This document shows, piece after piece, positions 43,029 to 51,181 of a stretch of 64,000 nucleotides of DNA (position 1 is the stretch's first letter; each line of letters starts with the position of its first letter). The notes beneath the pieces were generated by a model. The model ran no database searches and was not told where the DNA came from. It worked only from the letters and a program-made list of their open reading frames with translations. The position numbers were made by a program, and so were the translations under genes. The DNA comes from Streptomyces sp. NBC_00525 (lineage in GTDB: Bacteria > Actinomycetota > Actinomycetes > Streptomycetales > Streptomycetaceae), in NCBI RefSeq assembly GCF_036346595.1, contig NZ_CP107834.1, positions 3,844,001 through 3,908,000 on the forward strand. Reading direction: 5' to 3'.

Positions 43029-44983
43029 TGTCCCTTCCCCCGCCCAACCTGGACGACCGCCGCTTCCAGCAACTCGTGGACGAGGCCAAGCGGTACGTCC
43101 AGCAGCGCACCCCCGAGTGGACCGACCACAACGTCTCCGACCCCGGCGTCACGCTGATCGAGACATTCGCGTACATGGTCGACCAGCTGCTGTACCGGCT
43201 CAACCGGGTGCCCGACCGCAACTACCACGCCTTCCTCGACCTCCTCGGCGTCCAGCTCTACCCGCCCGCCGCCGCCCGCGCCGACGTCGACTTCTGGCTG
43301 TCCGCGCCGCAGCCGGACACCGTGCGCCTGCCCGCAGGTACGGAGGTGGCGACCGCGCGCGGCGAGACCGAGGAGGCGGTCGTCTTCTCCACCGACGAGG
43401 ACCTGGCCATCGTGCCCAGCTCCCTGGTCCGCCTCGTCACCGTCCCGGTCGGCGGCGAGCAGACCGACCGCACCGGGCCGCTCGGCGAGGGCCGCGACAT
43501 CCCCTGCTTCCAGACCCGCCCGCAGCCCGGCGACGCCCTGCTGTTCGGACTGCCCACCGCCGTGCCCCGCTGCATCGTCGCCGTACGCCTGGACAGCCGG
43601 GTGGAGGGCGTCGGCGTCGACCCCCGGCAGCCGCCGCTCGTCTGGGAGGCGTGGGACGGCGCCCGCTGGGTGACCTGCGCGACCGGCACCGACTCCACCG
43701 GCGGGCTCAACAAGCCCGGCGAGATCACGGTGTTCGTGCCCGCCGCACACACCATGTCCGTCGCCGCCGGCACCCGCGCCGGCTGGCTGCGCTGCCGCGT
43801 CACCGAGGCCGAACCCGGCCAGCCCTTCTACTCCGAGTCCCCGACGATCCGCGAGGCCGAGGTCTTCACCGTCGGCGGCACGATCGGCGTCGAACACGCG
43901 GAGACCGTCCACGACGTGCCCCTCGGCACCTCCGAAGGCGTCGCGGGCCAGACCTTCGCCGCCCCCCGCACCCCCGTCCTGCTCGACGGCGAACCGCCGC
44001 TCGTCGAGGTGTCCTCGGACGACGGCTGGCAGACCTGGACGCCCGTCGAGCACTTCGGCGCCTCCGGCCCCGGCGACCGGCATGTGCGCGTGGACCCCGT
44101 CGCCGGCCGGTTCGCCTTCCCGCCGGAGGTCCGCGAACAGGACGGCACCATGCGGGCGTACGGGGCGGTGCCCGCCAAGGGCGCCCACATCCGCCTCGCC
44201 CGCTACCGCACGGGCGGCGGCGCCGCCGGCAACGTGGCGCGCGGCGCGATCCGCGTCCTGCGCAGCTCCGTCCCGTACGTCGCCGGCGTCACCAACCGCG
44301 AGGCCGCGCGCGGCGGCGTGGACGGCGAGACCGTCGAGAATGCCAAGATCCGCGCCCCGCAGATCCTCCGCGTCCAGGAACGGGCCGTCACCGCCCAGGA
44401 CTACGAGGCCATCGCCCGCGAGGCCGCGCCCTCGCTGCGCCGGGTCCGCTGCCTGCCCGCCGCCCCCGGCGAGGGCGGCGCGGTCCGGGTCCTGGTCGTC
44501 CCCGACGCCGTCCCCGACGAGGGCGGCCGGCTCCGCTTCGAACAGCTCGTCCCGCCGGACCCGGTCCTCGCGGCCGTGGCCGGTCGGCTCGACGAGCGCC
44601 GCCTCGTCGGCACCCGCCTGGTCGTCGAACCCCCCGCCTACCAGGGCGTCACGGTGGTCGCGGGCCTGGTCGCCGACGAGGGCGACACGGACAGCGTCCG
44701 GGCCGCCGCGCTCGACGCCCTCTTCGCCCACATCGACCCGCTGCGGGGCGGCGCGGACGGCACCGGCTGGGCGTTCGGCAGGCCCGTGCAGTACGGGGAG
44801 GTCTTCGCCGTCCTCCAGGCCGTGCCCGGCGTCCGCCTGGTCGAGGAGGTCCGCCTCTTCCCCGCCGACCCGCTCACCGGCAGGCGCGGCGGGGCGGTCG
44901 ACCGGATCGACGTCGCCGCCAACGCGCTGGTCTTCTCCCACCAGCACCAGATCGCCGTCACCGCCACCGGGGAGCGCTCATGA
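43028..44983 (+). CDS. Baseplate J-like wedge protein (gp6/Afp11-like)
   Basis: A 651-aa baseplate component, comparable to Afp11 or T4 gp6/P2 gpJ. Features are PPNLDDRRFQQLVDEAKRYVQ and WTDHNVSDPGVTLIETFAYMVDQLLYRLNRVPDRNYHAFLDLLG at the start (key motif SDPGVTLIE). In the C-terminal third are GVTNREAARGGVDGET and VPDAVPDEGGRLR. Proteins of this size bridge wedge to sheath. Coupled to gp25 (TGATG) and to the next gene (ATGA). Confidence 0.94.
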   Translation: MSLPPPNLDDRRFQQLVDEAKRYVQQRTPEWTDHNVSDPGVTLIETFAYMVDQLLYRLNRVPDRNYHAFLDLLGVQLYPPAAARADVDFWLSAPQPDTVRLPAGTEVATARGETEEAVVFSTDEDLAIVPSSLVRLVTVPVGGEQTDRTGPLGEGRDIPCFQTRPQPGDALLFGLPTAVPRCIVAVRLDSRVEGVGVDPRQPPLVWEAWDGARWVTCATGTDSTGGLNKPGEITVFVPAAHTMSVAAGTRAGWLRCRVTEAEPGQPFYSESPTIREAEVFTVGGTIGVEHAETVHDVPLGTSEGVAGQTFAAPRTPVLLDGEPPLVEVSSDDGWQTWTPVEHFGASGPGDRHVRVDPVAGRFAFPPEVREQDGTMRAYGAVPAKGAHIRLARYRTGGGAAGNVARGAIRVLRSSVPYVAGVTNREAARGGVDGETVENAKIRAPQILRVQERAVTAQDYEAIAREAAPSLRRVRCLPAAPGEGGAVRVLVVPDAVPDEGGRLRFEQLVPPDPVLAAVAGRLDERRLVGTRLVVEPPAYQGVTVVAGLVADEGDTDSVRAAALDALFAHIDPLRGGADGTGWAFGRPVQYGEVFAVLQAVPGVRLVEEVRLFPADPLTGRRGGAVDRIDVAANALVFSHQHQIAVTATGERS

Positions 44984-45540
44984 CGAGGGCCGCCGTCCCC
45001 GGACTCCCCAGCCGCTACCCGATCGGCGCGCAACTGCCCGCCATGTACGCGGACGACGACTTCGCACAGCGCTTCACGGCGGGCCTGGACACCGTCCTCG
45101 CCCCGGTCCTCTCCACCCTCGACAATCTCCCCGCCTACTTCGACCCGGCGCTCACCCCGGAGGACTTCCTGCCCTGGCTGTCCTCCTGGGTCGGGGCCGG
45201 CATCGACCCGGCCTGGCCGGTCGAACAGCGCCGCGCCGCAGTCGCCCGAGCCGTCGAACTCCACCGCCGCCGGGGCACCCGCCAGGGCCTGGCGGACCTG
45301 CTGCGCCTCTGCTTCGGCGGGGAGGCGGAGATCGTGGACGGCGGCGGCGTGACCTGGTCGCCGGAACCGGACTCCCCGCTGCCGCCGGCCCCGACCGGGG
45401 AACTCCTGGTACGCCTGCGCCCCGCGCACCCGGTGGACGAGTCCCGCGTGCTGACGGTGGTCCGCGCCTCGTGCCCGGCGCACCTCACCTGCCGGGTGGA
45501 GATCCTGCCGCCCCACGACACCCCAGGGAGCCCGACATGA
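44980..45540 (+). CDS. Baseplate protein, P2 gpI / Afp12-like
   Basis: A 186-aa phage-tail-P2-I-like protein. It contains PSRYPIGAQLPAMYADDDFAQRF, ALTPEDFLPWLSSWVGAGIDPAWP and EQRRAAVARAVELHRRRGTRQGLADLL, the family's central arginine-rich helix. It completes the wedge together with the J-like protein. ATGA overlaps with both neighbours show coupled translation. The last ~25 residues (SCPAHLTCRVEILPP) belong to the usual C-terminal strand. Confidence 0.93.
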   Translation: MTRAAVPGLPSRYPIGAQLPAMYADDDFAQRFTAGLDTVLAPVLSTLDNLPAYFDPALTPEDFLPWLSSWVGAGIDPAWPVEQRRAAVARAVELHRRRGTRQGLADLLRLCFGGEAEIVDGGGVTWSPEPDSPLPPAPTGELLVRLRPAHPVDESRVLTVVRASCPAHLTCRVEILPPHDTPGSPT

Positions 45541-46835
45541 CCCGCCCGTGCCCGGCCTGCGGCGCCGCGAACGCGGAGGACGAGGACTTCTGCGGAAGCT
45601 GCGGTACGTATCTGGGCTGGTCGTCCCGACCCGGAGGCGGGGGACCGCGGACGGCCCGGACCCCCGACCCGGAACCGGAACCGGCACCGGAACCGCCCGC
45701 GCCCGCCGTACCGGAGGGGGAGCGGCGTACGGCCCCGGAACCGTCGGCCTCGGAACCGTCGGTACCGGAGCCGGAAGCCAGGCCGGAGCGGCAGCCGGAG
45801 CCGAGCCCCCGCCCCGAGCGGCGTACTCCGCGAACCCCTGCACCGCGCCCGGCCCCGACATCGGCGCCTGCGCCGGAGCCCTCCCCGGCACCGCGGCCGG
45901 AGGCACGCCCCGCCCCGCAGCAGAGCCCCGCGCCGACCCCGACCCCGACCCCGGAGCCTCCGCGCACCCCCGCTTCCCGCCCCGCGCCCGCCCCCGTACG
46001 GCCGGCGCGGCCGGAACCGCCGCGCCGGGAGCCGACGCGCCCGGAGCCGGAGGAGGAGCCGATCGGGGCCGTGCGCCCCGGCGTACCGGTCGCCGCGCGC
46101 CCCACCGTCCGTACGGTGGCGGCCGAGGAGGACGCGGACGGTGAGCCGTGCCCGTCGTGCGGGACGAAGAACCGGCCGGGCCGCACGTTCTGCCGGAACT
46201 GCGCGCAGCCCCTCAAGCCACGGGCGGCGGCCGCCGCGTTGCCGTGGTGGCGGACCCGCTGGCCGTTCAACCGCAGGGTGCGGGCGGGCTCGGGCCGGCT
46301 GCTGCGGGGCACCCTGATCGCGCTGGTGATCGCGGGACTCCTGGTAGGGGGATTCCTGCTGTTCCCGGCGGGCCGTTACGTCGTGGAGGACGTACGCGAC
46401 AAGCTCGGCGGCACGGGCGAGGTGAGCCCCGCCCACGTCTCCGCGAGCGCGTCGGCCGCGGGCCACCCCGCGAAGGATGCGGTGGACCAGCTGACGAACA
46501 CGTACTGGGGCGCGCCGAAGATCGGCGACGCGCTGACGGCGGAGTTCGAGAACCCGTTCCGCCTGGTCGGCGTCACGGTCTACACGGGCATCTCGAAGAA
46601 GCCGGAGAACTTCCACAAGGGCGCCCGCCCGACGAGCGCGAACCTGCTCATCAAGACGAAGGACGGAAAGACCCACGAGAAGAAGATGCCCCTGGCCGAC
46701 AAACCGGGCGAACAGACCCTACGCATGGGCATCAGCGACGTCGTATCCATCACCTTCGTCATACGAGAGGCCACGGGCCAACAGGACGGCCACCCGATAG
46801 CCCTGGGCGAAATCGAGTACTTCAAGCGAACGTGA
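45537..46835 (+). CDS. Zinc-ribbon, single-pass membrane protein with discoidin-like C-terminus (CisA-like)
   Basis: A 432-aa protein. A zinc ribbon CPACG-N-CGSCG begins at residue 5; the second, CPSCG-N-CRNCAQ, lies near 204-222. Between them is a 170-residue disordered Pro/Glu-rich stretch. One membrane helix (LIALVIAGLLVGGFLLFPAG) occurs near 258-280. The extracytoplasmic part (about 295-432) has a discoidin/F5-8-type fold: AKDAVDQLTNTYWGAP and ENPFRLVGVTVYTGIS. From memory, S. coelicolor CisA, proposed to couple the particle to the membrane and mediate firing and cell death, has this layout. Coupled to the gpI-like gene (ATGA). Confidence 0.75.
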   Translation: MTRPCPACGAANAEDEDFCGSCGTYLGWSSRPGGGGPRTARTPDPEPEPAPEPPAPAVPEGERRTAPEPSASEPSVPEPEARPERQPEPSPRPERRTPRTPAPRPAPTSAPAPEPSPAPRPEARPAPQQSPAPTPTPTPEPPRTPASRPAPAPVRPARPEPPRREPTRPEPEEEPIGAVRPGVPVAARPTVRTVAAEEDADGEPCPSCGTKNRPGRTFCRNCAQPLKPRAAAAALPWWRTRWPFNRRVRAGSGRLLRGTLIALVIAGLLVGGFLLFPAGRYVVEDVRDKLGGTGEVSPAHVSASASAAGHPAKDAVDQLTNTYWGAPKIGDALTAEFENPFRLVGVTVYTGISKKPENFHKGARPTSANLLIKTKDGKTHEKKMPLADKPGEQTLRMGISDVVSITFVIREATGQQDGHPIALGEIEYFKRT

Positions 46836-46855
46836 GGTGTGCGAGGGTTGCTCAC

Positions 46856-48037
46856 ATGCTCGGGGGTTGGGTGCGCGTCGCGGATCACGCCGTGTGGGGC
46901 CGGGGTTTTCCGGTGAAGTACCTCCTGGCTCAGGAGGACGAAGACGGCGTGGAACAGCTCTGGGGGAGGTGCGCGGGGGTCGAAGGGTTCTTCGTCGACC
47001 CTGCCCCGCCGCCGCGGGAGGTACTCACCCTCCGAGGGTGTCGCCTTAACGGCCTCCTGGGCGAGGTATTGGCCGAGCCCGGCGTCTCGCTACGGAGTCC
47101 GGGCGACGTGTGCGTGGAGGTCTGGGACGGCGAGCAGCCCGTGCAGTGGTGGACCCTCGTCGATGCGGTCGTGCTGGCCTGCCAGCCCCACCCGGCCGAT
47201 CCGGAACGGTACGACATTGTGCTCGGCGCCGGCGTCAGGAATGAGGAGGGCTTCTTCGGACTACCCGTGAGGCCGCGCTTCGAACTGTTCGTGGGAACAG
47301 CGAGTGCGGGCCGGTGCTCCGGCGTGGACGGCCTGTTCAGGCCGCGAGCGGACCCGGCCCCCGTTCCGATGGAGCTGATCGGCTGCGAGCCTGCGGAGCC
47401 CTTGCTCGCGGCGCTGCGACGACCCCGGCGGTCGGAGCGGGACTGGGCCTCCCTCCTGGTTCTGGACCGTCATGGTGCCGTGATGGCCTCCCACCTCGTG
47501 GGCCTGGCCATCACCGGAGCGCGACCGTCCGTGCTCGGCGGCACTCTCGTCGACATCACCCTCACCGATGGTGGCGACGACCGGCCATCCCCGGCGACCC
47601 GCCCGATCTGGGCGGAGTGGTACCAGGGCCCGCCTGCCGAACCCAACCTGTGGGCGCCGTACGACTCGCGGGGCAGGGACGCGTGGCTGGACCTCACCAC
47701 CCGCGCCTGGCGGATGCCCGCGCCCCGGCCGGACCGGTCCGGCGGTGAGCACCACCTCGACGGCCGGTTCGTCACGGACGCCGCAGGACTGCACTGCGCG
47801 ATCGCCGAGGCCCTGCTCGGACCCGGCCGCTACTTCGGCCGGGAGTGGAACTCCTTCAAGGACTGCCTGAGCGGAGGATTCGGAGTCACCCCTCCCTTCA
47901 CCCTGACCTGGCGCAACTCCGAGATCGCGCGCCGCGCCCTGGCGGACGTCGTGGATGACCCGAAGGACGGACGTTCCTACTTCGAAGACATCGTGCGACT
48001 CCTCGAACAAAGCGGCGCCACGGTCGATCTCCGGTAA
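46856..48037 (+). CDS. Barstar-domain (RNase-inhibitor-like) protein ending the CIS operon
   Basis: A 393-aa protein. The C-terminal ~90 residues match the barstar superfamily: LDGRFVTDAAGLHCAIAEALLGPGRYFGREWNSFKDCLSGG (key residues GRYFGREWNSFKDCL), then PFTLTWRNSEIARRAL and YFEDIVRLLEQSG. The N-terminal 300 residues contain two related segments, with FFVDPAPP and LFRPRADP motifs, of unknown fold. Barstar inhibits barnase-type ribonucleases by occupying the active site, so it could neutralise an effector RNase. It starts 20 nt after the CisA-like gene with a GAGGG site; no RNase toxin gene was recognised in the locus. Confidence 0.8.
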   Translation: MLGGWVRVADHAVWGRGFPVKYLLAQEDEDGVEQLWGRCAGVEGFFVDPAPPPREVLTLRGCRLNGLLGEVLAEPGVSLRSPGDVCVEVWDGEQPVQWWTLVDAVVLACQPHPADPERYDIVLGAGVRNEEGFFGLPVRPRFELFVGTASAGRCSGVDGLFRPRADPAPVPMELIGCEPAEPLLAALRRPRRSERDWASLLVLDRHGAVMASHLVGLAITGARPSVLGGTLVDITLTDGGDDRPSPATRPIWAEWYQGPPAEPNLWAPYDSRGRDAWLDLTTRAWRMPAPRPDRSGGEHHLDGRFVTDAAGLHCAIAEALLGPGRYFGREWNSFKDCLSGGFGVTPPFTLTWRNSEIARRALADVVDDPKDGRSYFEDIVRLLEQSGATVDLR

Positions 48038-48092
48038 GCCGGGAGCGCATGCGGCGCCAGCACCTGCTCTTGCCGGCCAACGGTGGCGGCGG

Positions 48093-48509
48093 CTACTCGC
48101 CGGCGACGAGTTGGGCCGTCACTACGCCGTGCAGCAGTTCCGCGTCCACGAAGTCGCCTTCCTCCGGGGGGCCGCAACGCCAGCTCAGTGGGTAGGTGTT
48201 GCCCTCGGCTGCCGGGATTCCGACGTACTGGTCCCAGGCGGCCGGCCCGAAGCACTTGGCGCCCGGGGGCCAGTCGAAGTCCTGGCTGGTGCCGGGCTCC
48301 AGCAGGAAGTAGGTCCACCGCGCCCCAGAGATCTCCCGTACGACTGGCCCCGGATCACCGTCCGTGAGGGTCATCAGATGGTGCACAGTCGCCTCGCCCC
48401 GTACGCCCCGCATCCGGATGGCGTCGAAGTGGATACCGGTCAAGTGGAGTTGATGCCCCGAGGAGGGAACCCATTCGGGGAGTTTCTTCGGCTTCATGGC
48501 TATGAGCAT
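48093..48509 (-). CDS. Conserved hypothetical protein, possibly prim-pol-fold-like
   Basis: A 138-aa protein of unknown function. It contains GIHFDAIRMRGVRGEATVHHL, a GDPGPVVREISGARWTYFLLEPG stretch and WDQYVGIPAAEGNTYPLSWRC. Such proteins sit beside XRE/DUF397 pairs in Streptomyces and have been likened to small prim-pol-type domains, but I cannot confirm that. It converges on the barstar gene, 55 nt apart, and is divergent from the XRE gene. ATG 48509 has a weak GGCGGA site; an ATG 12 nt downstream is an alternative. Confidence 0.55.
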   Translation of the reverse strand: MLIAMKPKKLPEWVPSSGHQLHLTGIHFDAIRMRGVRGEATVHHLMTLTDGDPGPVVREISGARWTYFLLEPGTSQDFDWPPGAKCFGPAAWDQYVGIPAAEGNTYPLSWRCGPPEEGDFVDAELLHGVVTAQLVAGE

Positions 48510-48581
48510 TCCGCCATATGCGTAGCGTGACCAGGAGTACACGATCCACATCGAGGCGATGTGGGGAAGGGGTGGTGAGCT

Positions 48582-49397
48582 GTGGGGACGAGCGATGAGG
48601 TGAGTCACGGGCGGAAGCTCGTAGGGGAGTTGATGCGTATCCACCGGGTGCGGGCGAGGTTCACGCAGAAGGCGGCCTCCGAGAAACTGCTCGTCTCGGA
48701 ATCGCTGCTGGGCGCGGTGGAGCGCGCGGAACGCATCCCGTCGTTGGAACTGCTGACGGACGCGGAGGTCCTGTACCAGGCGAACGGGGCGTTGAAGGCG
48801 TGCTGCGACCTGGTGGATGAGGAGAAGTACGCGCCCAAGTTCCTGAACTGGGCCAAGCTGGAGCGGACGGCTCGGGTCATCAGTGCCTACGAGACGATGC
48901 TGATTCCGGGGCTGCTCCAGACGGAGGCTTACGCCCTCGCGCTGTACCGCGCACGCGTTCCGGCGTACACGGAAGCCGAGATCATCCAGCACGTCGAAGC
49001 GCGATTGGAACGGCAGGCGGTGCTGGAGCGTACGCCGCCGCCGCGCGTGGGCTTCGTCATTGAGGAATCGGTGCTCGACCGAACGCTGGGTGGCCCGGAG
49101 GTGCTCAAGGAGCAACTGCGGCACCTGCTGGACTGTATCGAGCGCTACAACCACCTGACGGTGCAGGTGATGCCGTCCGCGCAGCACACGCACGCGGGGT
49201 TGATGGGACCGATGCAGCTGATGACCACGGCGGAAGGGCGCGGTCTGCTGTACGTGGAGGCGCAGGGCGGCGGTAGGTTGTTCTCAAAGCCGGAGCAGGT
49301 GGGAGACATGGTCGACCTCTTCGGCATTCTGCGGGCTCAGGCGCTCAATCCCTGGAAGTCCGTAGAGGCCATCGAGACGAAGGTGAGACAACTGTGA
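48582..49397 (+). CDS. XRE-family regulator with DUF5753 domain
   Basis: A 271-aa transcription factor of the helix-turn-helix_31/DUF5753 type, the WhiJ-like family of Streptomyces. The HTH (about 8-65) reads LVGELMRIHRVRARFTQKAASEKL and SESLLGAVERAERIP. The DUF5753 part (about 85-265) has YETMLIPGLLQTEAYALALYRA and SVLDRTLGGPEVLKEQLRHLL. Its GTG start has a GTGGGG context. It overlaps the DUF397 gene (GTGA), the standard pair in which the small protein modulates the regulator. Confidence 0.92.
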   Translation: MGTSDEVSHGRKLVGELMRIHRVRARFTQKAASEKLLVSESLLGAVERAERIPSLELLTDAEVLYQANGALKACCDLVDEEKYAPKFLNWAKLERTARVISAYETMLIPGLLQTEAYALALYRARVPAYTEAEIIQHVEARLERQAVLERTPPPRVGFVIEESVLDRTLGGPEVLKEQLRHLLDCIERYNHLTVQVMPSAQHTHAGLMGPMQLMTTAEGRGLLYVEAQGGGRLFSKPEQVGDMVDLFGILRAQALNPWKSVEAIETKVRQL

Positions 49398-49642
49398 GCC
49401 ACGTGTCCGGGCTGGCCTGGTTCAAGTCCAGTTACAGCGGCAACGAGGGCGAAGCCTGCATCGAAGTCGCCTACGACTGGCGCAAGTCCAGCTACAGCAA
49501 CAATGAGGGCGAAGCCTGCGTCGAGGTCGCAACCTGCCCCCACACCGTCCACGTCCGGGACTCCAAGGTCACCGACGGTCCGACCTTCGCCGTCGCCCCG
49601 GATGCCTGGACCGCGTTCCTGGGTCACGCCACGGCGGGCTGA
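49394..49642 (+). CDS. DUF397 protein with duplicated N-terminal motif
   Basis: An 82-aa DUF397 partner of the XRE regulator. It carries two copies of the DUF397 core, FKSSYSGNEGEACIEVA and RKSSYSNNEGEACVEVA, exactly 20 residues apart, then the usual tail RDSKVTDGPTFAVAPDAW. Normally there is a single core in about 60-65 aa, so this is an expanded copy. It is coupled to the upstream gene (TGTGA). Its 3' end is repeated 4.3 kb downstream (53876-53942). Confidence 0.92.
   Translation: MSHVSGLAWFKSSYSGNEGEACIEVAYDWRKSSYSNNEGEACVEVATCPHTVHVRDSKVTDGPTFAVAPDAWTAFLGHATAG
49423..49531 (+). repeat. Tandem duplication inside the DUF397 gene, 60-bp period
   Basis: 49423-49471 and 49483-49531 are near-identical direct repeats 60 bp apart (CAAGTCCAG..ACAGC..CAA.GAGGGCGAAGCCTGC), differing at a handful of silent or conservative positions. 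They encode the two DUF397 cores. The exact 20-codon period preserves the reading frame. Confidence 0.9.
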
Positions 49643-49646
49643 TCAC
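49580..49646. repeat. Direct repeat, left copy (DUF397 3' end)
   Basis: 67 bp that recur at 53876-53942 with one mismatch (49624 T versus 53920 G). It encodes the last 20 codons and stop of DUF397 plus 4 nt. It marks the left boundary of the tgm cassette. Confidence 0.92.
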
Positions 49647-49678
49647 CGAAGGCGGTTGCGCGCCTCGCAAAGAAGGCT

Positions 49679-49705
49679 CTGGAGAACGGCTACGCCGCTC
49701 TCCAG
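49679..49705. terminator. Hairpin terminator between DUF397 and TPR-regulator genes
   Basis: Stem CTGGAGAaCGGC / GCCGcTCTCCAG with a 3-nt TAC loop and one internal mismatch. It is located in the 108-bp convergent gap, so it can stop the XRE-DUF397 transcript or the regulator transcript. It lies just inside the repeat-bounded segment. Confidence 0.72.
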
Positions 49706-49750
49706 ACAGCCTGAGCCACGCCGAACCGTGCGGATTTTCGCAGCCTTCGG

Positions 49751-51181
49751 CTACACCGCTGTGGCAGCGGCGATGAGTTCTCGCAGCCTTCCGCCGCTTC
49801 GTCCGCCGGCGAAGGGCTTCGCCTCGTCATGGAGCTCCACGAGGCGGTCGGCCACACGGCGGGATTCGATGACGCCGAAGAGGTCGAGGGCGCGTTCGGT
49901 TTCAAGCAGTGCGCCGTCGAGTTCTTCGGCCGCGATATAGGTGCGGGCCAGGCCGAGATGGTCGAAGGCTTTGCTGCGTACTCGGTGCTCGGGCCGGTTG
50001 TCGAGTGCGCGACTGATCAGTGAGACGGACTTCTCGGCACGCCTTGCGCGATGCGCGGCAGTGCTGTGCTTGGCAGCGATCTGGTGCGCTACTCCGATGG
50101 TGGCGGACAGCTCCGCAGTGTCGAAGAACGTCATGTGCGCGGGTTCGGCGCCGGGTGTGACGCGAGTGAACGTCTCTTGGGCGTGGTCGGCTGCCCGCTC
50201 GCTCTCGTCGAGGTTGCCCAAGATGGCGTGGAAGCGGGATTCGAGGGAGGCGAGCATCGAAACAGTGGCGGGGGACATGCGGCGGCGGGCACCGAACTGG
50301 GCAAGCGCGATCAGGTCGAGTGCGTCCTCGTAGCGTTCCAGGTGGGACATCTGCCGGGCCATGCATTGCAGGATGTGAGCACCCAGGGCCTTGTCTCCGC
50401 CTTCGGAGGCGGCGTGCAGGGCGGTGACGAACAGCCGTTGTGCGGCGGCGTGGCGGCCGGCGTCGAAGGTCATCCATCCGGCCACGGACCCGAGGTCGGC
50501 GACGGCGGAGAAGAGGGCCTGGCCGGTCGCTGTGGTGTAGGAGCACGAGTTCAGCATGGCGACGGCGTCGTCGAGTTGTCCGAGAACGGCTTTGCGGGAG
50601 AGGGCACCGCCATGGCGATTGTCCAGGTCGCGGAAGGTGGCCGTGGCCGCTCGGATGCCTTCGACCTGAGCGGCTCCGATGCGCCCTGAGCGTGTGGCCC
50701 CCACTTCGGTTCCGTCACCGGTGGGGGTGGCCGAGGCCCAGTGCTGGAGGGGCGCGAGCAGGTCGTCGCCGGCGTGTACGCCTTGAGCGTCGGAGCCGGT
50801 GCGGGTTGTCGGCAGCATGAATTCGCTCCGGGTGATGTCCGCCAGGGCGTCGATGGTGCTGGGGGCCTCCCACGGGAAATCCGGATGGCGGCGGGCGCCT
50901 TCGACATCTCGGGGGCCGGGGAAGCCGAGGTCTGCGCAGGTGAGATGCAGGCCGAGGCGGGCGTTGATGACGTCTGTGATGAGCTGCGGTACGGGTGGGC
51001 GGGGTGTCTCGCCATTGAGCCAGCGGCGTACGCGGCTTTCGTCCGTGCCGATGCCCCGGTGTCCGAGGTCGACGGCACGGTCGGTGACGGCGCGCGCCAG
51101 CCCTACGCGGGACATGCCGGTGCGGGTGAACCAGTGAGCCAATAACGCGTTGGGTCGCCGACCGGTCGGGGGCCTTGCCAT
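49751..51181 (-). CDS. NsdA-like HTH/TPR regulator of the graspetide cassette
   Basis: A 476-aa regulator of the same class as 5866-7248. HTH-like N-terminus (about 14-80): NALLAHWFTRTGMSRVGLAR and DESRVRRWLNGETPRPP. The TPR-type helical region runs from about 170 to 470 (TATGQALFSAVADLGSVAGWM; RAADHAQETFTRVTPGAE). ATG 51181 has a GGAGG site. It is divergent from the RiPP precursor gene, separated by 336 bp bearing phased TTCGCC repeats that are its likely target. The unrelated extension upstream to 51979 is not credible. Confidence 0.82.
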   Translation of the reverse strand: MARPPTGRRPNALLAHWFTRTGMSRVGLARAVTDRAVDLGHRGIGTDESRVRRWLNGETPRPPVPQLITDVINARLGLHLTCADLGFPGPRDVEGARRHPDFPWEAPSTIDALADITRSEFMLPTTRTGSDAQGVHAGDDLLAPLQHWASATPTGDGTEVGATRSGRIGAAQVEGIRAATATFRDLDNRHGGALSRKAVLGQLDDAVAMLNSCSYTTATGQALFSAVADLGSVAGWMTFDAGRHAAAQRLFVTALHAASEGGDKALGAHILQCMARQMSHLERYEDALDLIALAQFGARRRMSPATVSMLASLESRFHAILGNLDESERAADHAQETFTRVTPGAEPAHMTFFDTAELSATIGVAHQIAAKHSTAAHRARRAEKSVSLISRALDNRPEHRVRSKAFDHLGLARTYIAAEELDGALLETERALDLFGVIESRRVADRLVELHDEAKPFAGGRSGGRLRELIAAATAV

